The notes under the pieces were generated by a model. The model saw only the letters and a list, made by a program, of their open reading frames with translations. It did not search any database and was not told where the DNA came from. Position numbers and translations under genes: made by a program. Shown here piece by piece: positions 19,383 to 27,378 of a stretch of 64,000 nucleotides of DNA. Position 1 is the first letter of the stretch. Each line of letters opens with the position of its first letter. Origin of the DNA: Enterococcus xiangfangensis (lineage in GTDB: Bacteria; Bacillota; Bacilli; Lactobacillales; Enterococcaceae); contig NZ_BJDX01000006.1 in assembly GCF_005405365.1 (NCBI RefSeq), positions 62,001 through 126,000 on the forward strand, written 5' to 3'.

Positions 19383-19766
19383 TCTTCGTTGACGAAATGT
19401 TTGTCACAAACAGCGACATTGACGCAATAAACTAATTTCAATACGAGGATAGGGAATCTTTCCAATTCTGCGCTAGTGATTGTCACCTAAGGCATGAACG
19501 GCAGAAAGAAAGGTTCCCTATACCTATATTGGATAAAAGAAAATTTTTGGAATGCGATGGAAAAGGGATAGTCGCTTAATATTAAGCAAGCTTAATATTA
19601 TTCGAGTGTTTGGCTTTTCAAAGTGTGTGATTATAAAATAAGAGAAATAAAACCATTTTTTTAAGTAGCAATAATAAAAGAATGTTCACTAAGGTGTTAT
19701 AGTTAACTTGTTGAGAACATGTATTATTTTATTTGGCTCGAAATGATCAAATATGGGGGTGTATTC
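19383..19766 (+). promoter_or_regulatory. Intergenic region with two inverted repeats
   Basis: No gene seen. A long imperfect inverted repeat (19449-19471 with 19501-19521, arms related to ATAGGGAA...TTCTGC) probably forms a stem after the adhesin gene. A near-perfect 24-bp palindrome (19577-19600, 11-bp arms GCTTAATATTA) lies about 170 bp before the next start and is a good operator candidate for it. Confidence 0.5.
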
Positions 19767-22085
19767 ATGAAAAACAATAGAAAGCATGAGTATCTTATTC
19801 GTGTTGACAAGACAAAGCCCCGTGAATATAAGCAAAAAAGTTGGTTACCATTTTTTGTAATCGGTTTCGTGATTTGGGGCTTACTGAGTAGTTTTTTAAG
19901 TCCGTTAGTTTCGGTTTATGCAGCAAATGAGTCAGCAAGTTCTGATACAGCAATTACTGACAAAGATACAAACCTGTCTTCTACGACAACTAACAGTTCT
20001 GACCCTGGTACAGACACGACAGCAACAACAGATGGATCATCAAGCACACCTGATTCATCAGAAGCTATCGTTTCACCGCTAAGTTTTGATGATTTAACTG
20101 CGACAGATTTAGCTAGTAAGCCAATAGTCAGTTGGTCGCAAACTGCTCCCGATGTTGCCGCAAAAACCAAAGTTTATCCTACAAATTTTACGATCAAATT
20201 AAAATCAATCAAAGATGGTCGGACGTTCACTTGGAAAGCTGGAGATGTTATCACACTGCCAGCATTGACTTATACTGGCGCTTATGGCGACCTTACTCTG
20301 AAATTTGCTTTCACAGATAAAAAAATTAGCGACCTCGGGACAATCAATGGCAATGAATTGACTATGGCTAAAGAAGATACCGGAGAAGCATTGACCATTG
20401 AAGTAACAGAGGTGAATGCAGAAGCGATTGATGTGACACTGCCAACGCCTAATTTAGCTAATGCCGCTTCGACTGCTAAGTTTTTAGATTCAGAGTTTAA
20501 GTTCAATGTCATCGCGAGCACAACACCCAAGTTGGCTGCAACACCTGTTATGGCAGCGGCTTTAGCCGATGCTACGACGACTCTTAATCCTTGGAAATAC
20601 TTAAATGATGGTGATCCAAAGATAAATACCGGGACTTATGGCGCAACCTATCCACTAACAGATGGGTCGACGTTAGATTTTGCAAATTATGTGCTGACAG
20701 GAAAAGAATTTCTTGATTCTGTCACGGATGATCCGAATACGATCGCAAAAACGCCCGTACTTAAAAAAGGAATTTTTGGAACAGTGAAATGGTACATCGG
20801 CACGGATGGTGTCTTGCATCTGAGTGGAGGAACTATGGGAGAAACAAGCAGAACGATTTTTCCGAACAATGAGTCACCATGGAATCAATACCATACTCTG
20901 TTTACGAAAATCAAAATTGAAGGAGATATATCCATAAAATCTGGCTATTATCTTTTCGGGAAATTAAGTGAACTGACCCAAATTGATGGTTTGGCTTATT
21001 TGAGTTTTACTGGAGTAAAAGATTTAACAGGCATGTTTCAAGGGACAAAAAATTTAATGGAAGTAGCTGGTACAAGTAAATGGAATTTGTCATCAGTAAT
21101 AACCACTTCGGCGATGTTTTATGGTTCGGGGATTAAATATTTAGATGCAAGTGATTGGAACTTTGGGAATGCGACATCCTTTGCTTCCATGTTCAATAGT
21201 GCTAGTAACTTAACGACAGTCGTTGGAACTGAGAAATGGGATACAAAAAATGTTACGAACATGGTTTATATGTTCAATGGCGCATCTAGTCTTACCACGC
21301 TTGATGTTTCAACATGGGACACCTCTAATGTAGGAGTAAAAAACCTAGAGACTGATGCAACAAAACCGGCACGTTATGGATCAATGTCAGCAATGTTTAA
21401 AAATACTTCTCAGTTGGAGAGTCTTACTCTCGGCAATGCTAAAGATGCGACTGCAAAAAGTTGGAATACCTCAAATGTTGCTAATATGACGGATATGTTT
21501 TTAGGAATGAATAAATTAAGTGTAATTACTTTTGGTAAAAATTTTAACACTGCAAAACTCACTACTAAATCCGTTGCTTTACCTAATACGTCTACCACAG
21601 TTAAATGGAAAAATGTTGGGGAGGGTACACTATCGATACCAAGAGGAACAGAATCTTTAACAGCCTATGCTGGCAAAGTGTCAGATACGTATGTTCTAGT
21701 AGCTACTGACCGTGTTGGAATTGATGTAACAGTACAAGATAGTTTAGGAAACCCACTAACAAATGTTGAAGTCACACTATATAAAGAAGATGGCAGCACA
21801 GTAGCTACTATCAAAACAAATTCAGAGGGCAAAGCTTCATTTTCTCCACAACCATACGGGAAATATAGTGTCAAACAGATAACAGACTTAACTAACTTTA
21901 GCGAGCCCGCTGCTGAACAAATCGAGTTATCAAGTACAACTACTGGGTTTAAAAAAGTCACCTTGATCAATAATTTTAAACAGATGTTGCCTTCTACTGG
22001 TTCTGCAACTCGCCTATGGGTAGTCGTTATCGCCAGTTTGATGATAATTAGCAGCGCTGCAGTCCTAGTTGTTCGTGTTAAATAA
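19767..22085 (+). CDS. LPXTG surface protein, DUF285 paralogue of the giant adhesin
   Basis: A 772-residue protein. The ATG at 19767, after GGGGGTG, is preferred to an upstream ATG at 19719 because it gives a standard signal peptide (hydrophobic core about 28-52, cut near YAANES). Then follow a Ser/Thr/Asp-rich linker, the TYTGAYGDL domain shared with the giant adhesin, one GIFG..KWYI...LHL block with DUF285 units (WDTKNVTNMVYMF), a single Cna-B-like domain (about 650-730), LPSTG (741-745) and a hydrophobic anchor. It contains one repeat block against four in its neighbour, so the two are duplicates that diverged in length. It probably has its own promoter. Confidence 0.85.
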   Translation: MKNNRKHEYLIRVDKTKPREYKQKSWLPFFVIGFVIWGLLSSFLSPLVSVYAANESASSDTAITDKDTNLSSTTTNSSDPGTDTTATTDGSSSTPDSSEAIVSPLSFDDLTATDLASKPIVSWSQTAPDVAAKTKVYPTNFTIKLKSIKDGRTFTWKAGDVITLPALTYTGAYGDLTLKFAFTDKKISDLGTINGNELTMAKEDTGEALTIEVTEVNAEAIDVTLPTPNLANAASTAKFLDSEFKFNVIASTTPKLAATPVMAAALADATTTLNPWKYLNDGDPKINTGTYGATYPLTDGSTLDFANYVLTGKEFLDSVTDDPNTIAKTPVLKKGIFGTVKWYIGTDGVLHLSGGTMGETSRTIFPNNESPWNQYHTLFTKIKIEGDISIKSGYYLFGKLSELTQIDGLAYLSFTGVKDLTGMFQGTKNLMEVAGTSKWNLSSVITTSAMFYGSGIKYLDASDWNFGNATSFASMFNSASNLTTVVGTEKWDTKNVTNMVYMFNGASSLTTLDVSTWDTSNVGVKNLETDATKPARYGSMSAMFKNTSQLESLTLGNAKDATAKSWNTSNVANMTDMFLGMNKLSVITFGKNFNTAKLTTKSVALPNTSTTVKWKNVGEGTLSIPRGTESLTAYAGKVSDTYVLVATDRVGIDVTVQDSLGNPLTNVEVTLYKEDGSTVATIKTNSEGKASFSPQPYGKYSVKQITDLTNFSEPAAEQIELSSTTTGFKKVTLINNFKQMLPSTGSATRLWVVVIASLMIISSAAVLVVRVK

Positions 22086-22112
22086 TAACTGTGTTTCAAG
22101 AAGTAAAAATCT

Positions 22113-22158
22113 CATATCAAACAGCCCAAATCTAGGATAATTTGGGCTGTTTGATATG
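22113..22158. terminator. Long hairpin after the surface locus
   Basis: A perfect 19-bp inverted repeat (22113-22131 and 22140-22158) 27 bp past the adhesin stop. There is no long T-run, but the position suggests termination or mRNA-end protection. Confidence 0.7.
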
Positions 22159-22329
22159 ATCGAAATAAAGAACTACGAGGGAAACATCATTCCAGACTCT
22201 AGTCTGAATAGAAAACCGTTTAATCAAATTCTTGGTTGTTCTTAGAAAGAGATTTCAAATATAAGGGATTCTTGATTTTTCAATTCTTTTCTACTGAATA
22301 ACGCTGTATTAAAATCAGGAGCAAGTAAA

Positions 22330-22373
22330 TTGACAAAATAAATTTTTCTGGTATTTTTAGAATGAACGTTCTA
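22330..22373 (+). promoter_or_regulatory. Promoter and TetR operator candidate
   Basis: TTGACA (22330-22335), a 16-bp spacer and TATTTT (22352-22357) are followed directly by the palindrome-like TAGAATGAACGTTCTA (22358-22373) with a perfect GAACGTTC core. The position implies autorepression of the TetR gene starting at 22417. Confidence 0.6.
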
Positions 22374-22416
22374 GAAAATAAAACGCAGCATTTTTGTAAG
22401 GAAAGGAGCTTTGATT

Positions 22417-22986
22417 TTGGGAAGAAGTAAAGAATTTGAAGAAAAAGTTGTTTTGGAAAAAGCCATGCATGTCTTTTGGCAACAAGGCTATAGTAATACA
22501 TCCATGCAAGAGCTTGTCGATGCAATGGGAATTCATAGACGAAGTATTTATGATACTTTTGGGGACAAACACAACTTATTCCTCTTAACTTTGGATTTAT
22601 ACGAAACCACTCTTAAAAAAGCAATTAGGGAAAATCTATCTGAAGAAATGACTATACATGAACAATTAAAAATAATTTTCTCTATTTCAATTGGTGAAGA
22701 AAGTCATGCGGGGTGCTTTCTTGTGAACGCTGCTACTGAATTAGCGAACGTGGATCCTCTGATAGAGGAGAAAATTCAAATGTATTTTGACCACGAAGAA
22801 CAGCAATTGTTCAATATTCTTTTAGCGGCCCAAGAAAAGAATGAACTATCTGCCGCTACGGATATCAAAGCACTGGCTAGTTATCTTCATAATGCTTCAG
22901 TTGGTATTCGTGTCTTGTCAAAAACAACAAAAAACACTGAAAAATTAAATCGGATTATTGAGCAAACAGTATCCTTTGTACAATAA
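22417..22986 (+). CDS. TetR-family regulator
   Basis: A 189-residue protein beginning MGRSKEFEEKV. The TTG at 22417, eight bases after GAAAGGAG, is chosen over an in-frame TTG at 22411 that is too near the ribosome site. The N-terminal HTH is clear (MQELVDAMGIHRRSIYDTF, about 31-49) and the C-terminal part resembles the TetR_C type found next to oxidoreductase genes. It is followed by a decayed SDR gene, a quinone-reductase-like gene and a hydrolase gene, probably its regulon. Confidence 0.85.
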   Translation: MGRSKEFEEKVVLEKAMHVFWQQGYSNTSMQELVDAMGIHRRSIYDTFGDKHNLFLLTLDLYETTLKKAIRENLSEEMTIHEQLKIIFSISIGEESHAGCFLVNAATELANVDPLIEEKIQMYFDHEEQQLFNILLAAQEKNELSAATDIKALASYLHNASVGIRVLSKTTKNTEKLNRIIEQTVSFVQ

Positions 22987-22994
22987 AGGAGTAG

Positions 22995-23235
22995 GCAATC
23001 AAGAGATACATAGTTATTACAGGTGCAAGTGCAGGAATCGGCTATGAAACAGCATGAGCTTTTACAGAAAAAAGAGAAGAATTTAATCTTAGTCGCTCGT
23101 CAGAAAGATTGATTAGGCGAAGAGTTTAGAAAGAAATGCTTTATGTAAATACTTAGGGAAGCAGGATATACCGACTAGCCAACAATCGATTAAAAATTTG
23201 GAAACCGTCAATGCAGAATCAGTAGTGGTTTCTTA
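22995..23235 (+). pseudogene. Remnant of a short-chain dehydrogenase gene
   Basis: The sequence begins with the SDR cofactor motif (IVITGASAGIGYETA) and then a stop. In another frame it continues with the matching second strand (KNLILVARQKD), again interrupted. The last piece ends with SVVVS-stop at about 23235. At about 240 bp against a usual 750 bp, the gene has stop codons, frameshifts and a large internal deletion. It was probably once part of the TetR-controlled operon. Confidence 0.7.
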
Positions 23236-23254
23236 AAAAGGAGAAGAATGAACA

Positions 23255-24259
23255 ATGAAAGCAGCGCAAATAAAACGTTATTCAAAAGAGATCAATGTGG
23301 AAGTTACAGACATCCCCACACCAAAAATTTCGAAAAATGAGGTACTTGTGAAAGTCAAAGTGGCAGCCGTTAACCCGTTAGAAATTTTGAATATCACAGG
23401 AAGTGTGAAACTCATCCAAGACTATGAAAAACCTTTTACTCTTGGAAATGAATTGACGGGAATTATCGAAGAAGTCGGCAGCGAGGTAACGAATTTTAAG
23501 AAAGGTGACGAGGTTTATACCAGATTGCCGATTGATAAGATAGGTGCTTTTGCCGAGTATGTGGCCGTGGATCAAGGCGCAATCGGGTACTTACCCAAAA
23601 ATCTGGATTTTGTGACAGGTGCCGGTGTTCCGTTGACGGGGTTAACCGCTTATCAAGCCCTAACGGAAATTTTACAAGCTAAGCCTGGGCAATCTGTCTT
23701 TATTCCTGGTGGATCAGGGAGTTTTGGTCAAATTGCTGTGCCGATTGCAAAACATCTTGGCTTGCGTGTAATTGTCTCTGGAAATGCTGGTGCCAAGGAG
23801 CGGATTATCCAAGCGGGAGCTGATCAATACTTAGATTATCGCAAAGAAAATTATTGGGAAGTTTTGAATAAGGTTGATTTTGTCATTGATACGTTGGGAG
23901 CAAAAGAGATTGATCGAGAACTTGCCATCATCAAACCTGGTGGCAAGTTACTTAGCCTAATTGCCGGTCCTAATAAACAATTTGCTATTAGGCAAAATTT
24001 ACCAAGATGGAAACAAGGGTTGTTTGCTGCTGTTGGGGCTAAACTAGATAAAAAAGCTAAACAGCATGATGTGACCTACCACTTTATTTTTGTTCAAGCA
24101 AACGGACAACAACTACAAAAAATTACCGAGATTGTCGAAAAGGAAAACATTGTTCCAGCAATTGATCCTCATGAATTTACTCTAGATGAAGTCAATGAAG
24201 CGCTTCTGCTGGTAAGAGATGGACATCCCAAAGGTAAGGTAGTGATTAAATTTGACTAA
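23255..24259 (+). CDS. NAD(P)-dependent zinc-type oxidoreductase, quinone-reductase family
   Basis: A 334-residue medium-chain dehydrogenase/reductase. It has a GroES-like N-terminus (about 1-130, TLGNELTGIIEEVG near 66), a Rossmann fold with GGSGSFGQIAVPIAK (about 151-165), and a C-terminus with DEVNEALLLVRDG and GKVVIKF. No structural-zinc cysteines are visible, so it belongs to the zinc-less quinone oxidoreductase-like group. The ATG has AAAGGAGAAG upstream. Its end overlaps the next gene by 8 bp, so the two are translationally coupled. Substrate unknown. Confidence 0.85.
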   Translation: MKAAQIKRYSKEINVEVTDIPTPKISKNEVLVKVKVAAVNPLEILNITGSVKLIQDYEKPFTLGNELTGIIEEVGSEVTNFKKGDEVYTRLPIDKIGAFAEYVAVDQGAIGYLPKNLDFVTGAGVPLTGLTAYQALTEILQAKPGQSVFIPGGSGSFGQIAVPIAKHLGLRVIVSGNAGAKERIIQAGADQYLDYRKENYWEVLNKVDFVIDTLGAKEIDRELAIIKPGGKLLSLIAGPNKQFAIRQNLPRWKQGLFAAVGAKLDKKAKQHDVTYHFIFVQANGQQLQKITEIVEKENIVPAIDPHEFTLDEVNEALLLVRDGHPKGKVVIKFD

Positions 24260-25118
24260 AAAAGAAAGTGAAAAAAATGATGCTCTGGAACAGGATTATT
24301 TGACAATTCCCAATCTTTTTTTGGAAACAAATAAGCATACATTTGCTTATCGAGAAATGGGAGAGAGAGTAGGTATTCCACTGGTAATGTTTCACCATTT
24401 ATCCGCAACTTTGGATAATTGGGATTATCGAGTGTTAAACCAATTAGCCAAAAACCACTGGGTCATTGTTTTTGATAATGTTGGAGTAGGGCTATCCACT
24501 GGCAACGTGCCCAGAACCATTGCTGAAATGGCGGATGATGCCTTGGAATTTATCCATGCTCTAGATGTTAATCAAATCGATCTCCTTGGCCTTTCTATGG
24601 GGGGGATGATCGCTCAAGAGCTAGTTGTAAAAGAACCTCAACTTGTTCGGAAATTGGTTTTGGTGGGAACTGGTCCGAGAGGTGGGCAAGGCATATCTGA
24701 TGTAACAAGGATAACAAATAAAGACCTTGTACGTTCGATTTTTACTAGGAAAGACATAAAAAATTATTTGTTTTTTACTTCAACAGCAAATGGGAAACAA
24801 AAAGCCCAAGAATACTTGAGTCGAATCCATGAAAGAATCGCTGTAAAAGATAAAACTATTCGACTTTCTAGTTACAATAATCAGTTGAAAGCAATCAACC
24901 GCTGGGGAAAAGATTCTCATTTGGATCTATCCAATGTCATCCAACCAACATTGGTAGTGAACGGCGATCATGATCGAATGGTTCCAACGGTTAATTCTTA
25001 TCAGCTAGCCAAAGAAATTCCTAATACGAAGATCAAAATATATGCAGACGCTGGACATGGCTCATTGTTTCAATATCCAGATGAATTTACGCAATTAGTA
25101 ACGTTCTTTTTAAAATAA
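24252..25118 (+). CDS. Alpha/beta hydrolase
   Basis: A 288-residue soluble hydrolase with nucleophile elbow GLSMGG (about 114-119), catalytic Asp in NGDHDRMVP and His in DAGHGSLF near the C-terminus. This is the triad of the esterase/haloperoxidase-like group. The start is TTG inside the end of the oxidoreductase gene. Its coupling with an oxidoreductase under TetR control suggests a small detoxification operon; the substrate is not known. Confidence 0.85.
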   Translation: MTKKESEKNDALEQDYLTIPNLFLETNKHTFAYREMGERVGIPLVMFHHLSATLDNWDYRVLNQLAKNHWVIVFDNVGVGLSTGNVPRTIAEMADDALEFIHALDVNQIDLLGLSMGGMIAQELVVKEPQLVRKLVLVGTGPRGGQGISDVTRITNKDLVRSIFTRKDIKNYLFFTSTANGKQKAQEYLSRIHERIAVKDKTIRLSSYNNQLKAINRWGKDSHLDLSNVIQPTLVVNGDHDRMVPTVNSYQLAKEIPNTKIKIYADAGHGSLFQYPDEFTQLVTFFLK

Positions 25119-25425
25119 AATAATGCGAAGAATCAAGATACAACTACTTTAAAACAAATGAAAAGTTATTCTTAGACGTAGTAAATTTTAGAGGACCTGC
25201 CTCTAGAAATAGTAATACTATACAAGTTTATATCGATATTTCTAGCAGGAATGGCATTTTATCAGTGGCTGGGAAAAATCCTCTTTTGAAAACAACCAGG
25301 GACAATGCTTTTTTCTGAAGCTCAGATAGAGCTTGATATACCTGATTAATATCTATAATTGGCGAAAATAAGGACTTTTAAGTTTAATTTTTCCGAAAAG
25401 TAATCCGTGTCAAATTAAGCCTAAA
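25119..25425. other. Gene-free stretch with possible decayed coding pieces
   Basis: Short open pieces occur in different frames, one with a membrane-like segment (IVILYKFISIFLAGMAFY). They are too broken to name, and no start/ribosome site pair is seen. Probably a degraded gene between the hydrolase and the guaA terminator. Confidence 0.35.
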
Positions 25426-25463
25426 GCAAAAATCCCGTCAGATTTCTCTGACGGGATTTTTGC
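25426..25463 (-). terminator. Probable original guaA terminator, displaced by the element
   Basis: A perfect 17-bp inverted repeat (25426-25442 and 25447-25463) has A/T runs on both sides. On the minus strand it would follow guaA by about 90 bp if the element were removed. It now lies 20.6 kb from guaA, just outside the left attachment core. It can also end transcription from the left. Confidence 0.6.
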
Positions 25464-25555
25464 GGAACCCAATTAAAATAGACTCTTTTTATCCATTCCA
25501 TATTGAGCCAAATGCCGTTAAATCAACATTCTGCAATCAAGTTAGGTTACTATTT

Positions 25556-25566
25556 TATTCCCACTC
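25556..25566. repeat. Left attachment core (attL)
   Basis: TATTCCCACTC, reverse complement GAGTGGGAATA, the core known for guaA-targeting Tn5801-like elements. It differs by one base from the right copy. Confidence 0.8.
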
Positions 25567-25657
25567 TGTTTTAAGGGTATGGCATATAAGCGAAAATGCT
25601 GTAATATCAAGGATTTTGGAAACGTATAAAATCGAATAAATTATATTTAAAAAAATA

Positions 25658-25680
25658 AAAAGTGCAATAAAAGTGCAGTA
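25658..25680 (+). repeat. 23-bp end repeat, left copy (integrase arm sites)
   Basis: A 23-bp sequence made of two near-identical halves, AAGTGCAATAA and AAGTGCAGTA. It is identical in sequence and direction to 46085-46107. Position about 90-100 bp inside each core fits the arm-type sites bound by the N-terminal domain of Tn916-family integrases. Confidence 0.75.
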
Positions 25681-25744
25681 TTTGCACCTAAGCAGACCTG
25701 ATTAAATTCGAAATGGAATTCTAAACTCAATATTCATTTAAATG

Positions 25745-25775
25745 ATAGACGTTCATAATGAGCGTCTATTTTTTA
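25745..25775 (+). terminator. Hairpin terminator at the left end of the element
   Basis: 12-bp arms with one mismatch (25745-25756 and 25758-25769) followed by six T. It would stop host transcription entering the element, or transcripts read out of the circular form. Confidence 0.7.
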
Positions 25776-25861
25776 TGCTTTGAAAGGTTGTGATACTAAC
25801 AAATTTTTAAATGAATAAAGTAAGCCAAAAATATTTTATGTGAGAAAGGAACGATACACTT

Positions 25862-26176
25862 ATGGAATTAAAATATGTCATTCCCAATATGGAAAAAACA
25901 TTTGGTCAATTAGAATATGCTGGTGAAGGGAATATTGAACAACGTCGAGTCAATGGCAGACCAACTATTCTCTCTCGTAGCTACAATTTATACTCAACGA
26001 TTCAACGAGCAGATGATATTGTTGTCATTCTTCCCTCCGAAGCTGGCGAGAAACATTTTGAATCCGACGAAAAAGTCAGACTCATCAACCCACGTATTAC
26101 CGCAGAAGGTTATAAAATTGGCAATAGAGGATTTACCAATTACATTATGCACGCAGACGATATGGTGAAAGCTTAA
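25862..26176 (+). CDS. DUF961 (YdcP-like) protein, Tn916 orf23 type
   Basis: A 104-residue DUF961 protein with the family pattern TFGQLEYAG at the start and VRLINPRI..GYKIG near the end. Genes of this family head the transfer operon of Tn916-like elements; they are thought to take part in DNA processing or plasmid-like replication, but no activity is proven. It starts 20 bp upstream of a second DUF961 gene. No orf24 counterpart is visible upstream. Confidence 0.85.
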   Translation: MELKYVIPNMEKTFGQLEYAGEGNIEQRRVNGRPTILSRSYNLYSTIQRADDIVVILPSEAGEKHFESDEKVRLINPRITAEGYKIGNRGFTNYIMHADDMVKA

Positions 26177-26196
26177 GAAAGGAAAGGTGAAAAAAT

Positions 26197-26574
26197 ATGA
26201 GATTAGCAGAAGGTATTGTGATTGAAAAAGACCAGACATTTGGCACATTGAAATTTTCCGCTTTACGTCGTGAGGTTCGTATTCAAAATGAAGATGGTTC
26301 GGTTTCCGAAGAAATTAAAGAACGTACCTATGACTTAAAATCAAAAGGACAAGGACGCATGATACAAGTCAGTATCCCCGCTTCTGTTCCTTTGAAAGAA
26401 TTTGACTACAACGCAGAAGTGGAATTAATCAATCCTGTGGCAGATACCGTAGCGACGGCTACTTTTCGAGGGGCAGACGTTGATTGGTACGTGAAAGCAG
26501 ACGATCTTGTATTAAAAGGACAGACAAAACCTCATCAGAAATATAAAAAAGAAGCGTCCGAAAGTGAAAAATAG
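26197..26574 (+). CDS. DUF961 protein, Tn916 orf22 type
   Basis: A 125-residue second DUF961 protein, related to its neighbour (TFGTLKFSALRREV, VELINPVADTVATATFRGADVDWYVKADDL). The pair is a fixed feature of the family. The ATG at 26197 follows GAAAGGTG. The next gene begins 9 bp after its stop, so it is part of one operon running to the coupling ATPase. Confidence 0.85.
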   Translation: MRLAEGIVIEKDQTFGTLKFSALRREVRIQNEDGSVSEEIKERTYDLKSKGQGRMIQVSIPASVPLKEFDYNAEVELINPVADTVATATFRGADVDWYVKADDLVLKGQTKPHQKYKKEASESEK

Positions 26575-26583
26575 GTGTTGCTT

Positions 26584-27357
26584 ATGACAAACACACCATT
26601 GATTTTGAAAGAAATTCCGAAAGATGAAGCCATTTCTTTTATTCGGCAATACCATTATTCAAAGATACTCCCTAGATTGTGTAAATACTTTCTAGGGATT
26701 TTTTCAGAAGAAAAATTATTAGGCGTTGTGGAATTAGGCTGGGGTACGCAACCCCTACAAACCATACGCAAACTCTTTCCCGACAGTTCCCTTCAAACCA
26801 CAGATTATTTAGAAATTGGAAAGATGTGTTTTCTTCCAGAAATGAATCAAACCAATTATTTTGGCAGTCAAGCTCTTTCAGCTCTAATTAAGTGGTTGAA
26901 AGAACATACGGACTGTCATTTTTTATATACATTGGCAGATGGAATTGAGGGAAAATGTGGCTATGTCTATCAAGCGTCCAACTTCTTTTACTGCGGGTAT
27001 TTCAAGACAAGTGTCTATCGTGATAAACAGTCATGGGAAAAGATACACCCTCGAAGTGCTCGCCTTTTATTAGAGGAAAATGCTCGTTTTGAACAGGTAG
27101 AGAAAAAGCATTGGCTTTCCCAGGCATTTTGCGAATACAAAGGGATTGAGAAAATCAATGGACGCATGTTTCGCTATCTCTATCCGTTGACAAAAGAAGC
27201 GAAAAAACTGTTAGGACACACGCTCTATCGACGTCATTATTATCCGAAAGAAAAAGATTTACGCTTTGAAAAGCGAATCGCTTATCGGAAATATGAAGCC
27301 ATTTCTCAACCAACTTTTGATAAACAGGCTCGTATCTACAATACACAATTATTTTGA
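26584..27357 (+). CDS. Mom-like (GNAT-fold) DNA modification protein
   Basis: A 257-residue protein not found in the classic Tn916 order. The first 160 residues match the phage Mu Mom group: IRQYHYSK near the start, YLEIGKMCFLPE, a helix with SALIKWLKEHTD, then TLADGIEGKCGYVYQASNF. Mom modifies adenine in DNA (a carbamoylmethyl group on N6) and protects phage DNA from restriction. The tail of about 90 basic residues (INGRMFRYLYPLTKEAKKLL) resembles that seen in phage homologues. The ATG at 26584 after AGGTG is preferred to the GTG at 26575. It lies between orf22 and orf21, 21 bp before the latter, so it should be expressed with the transfer genes. Actual chemistry is untested. Confidence 0.7.
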   Translation: MTNTPLILKEIPKDEAISFIRQYHYSKILPRLCKYFLGIFSEEKLLGVVELGWGTQPLQTIRKLFPDSSLQTTDYLEIGKMCFLPEMNQTNYFGSQALSALIKWLKEHTDCHFLYTLADGIEGKCGYVYQASNFFYCGYFKTSVYRDKQSWEKIHPRSARLLLEENARFEQVEKKHWLSQAFCEYKGIEKINGRMFRYLYPLTKEAKKLLGHTLYRRHYYPKEKDLRFEKRIAYRKYEAISQPTFDKQARIYNTQLF

Positions 27358-27378
27358 TAGATGGAAAGGAGGATTTTT

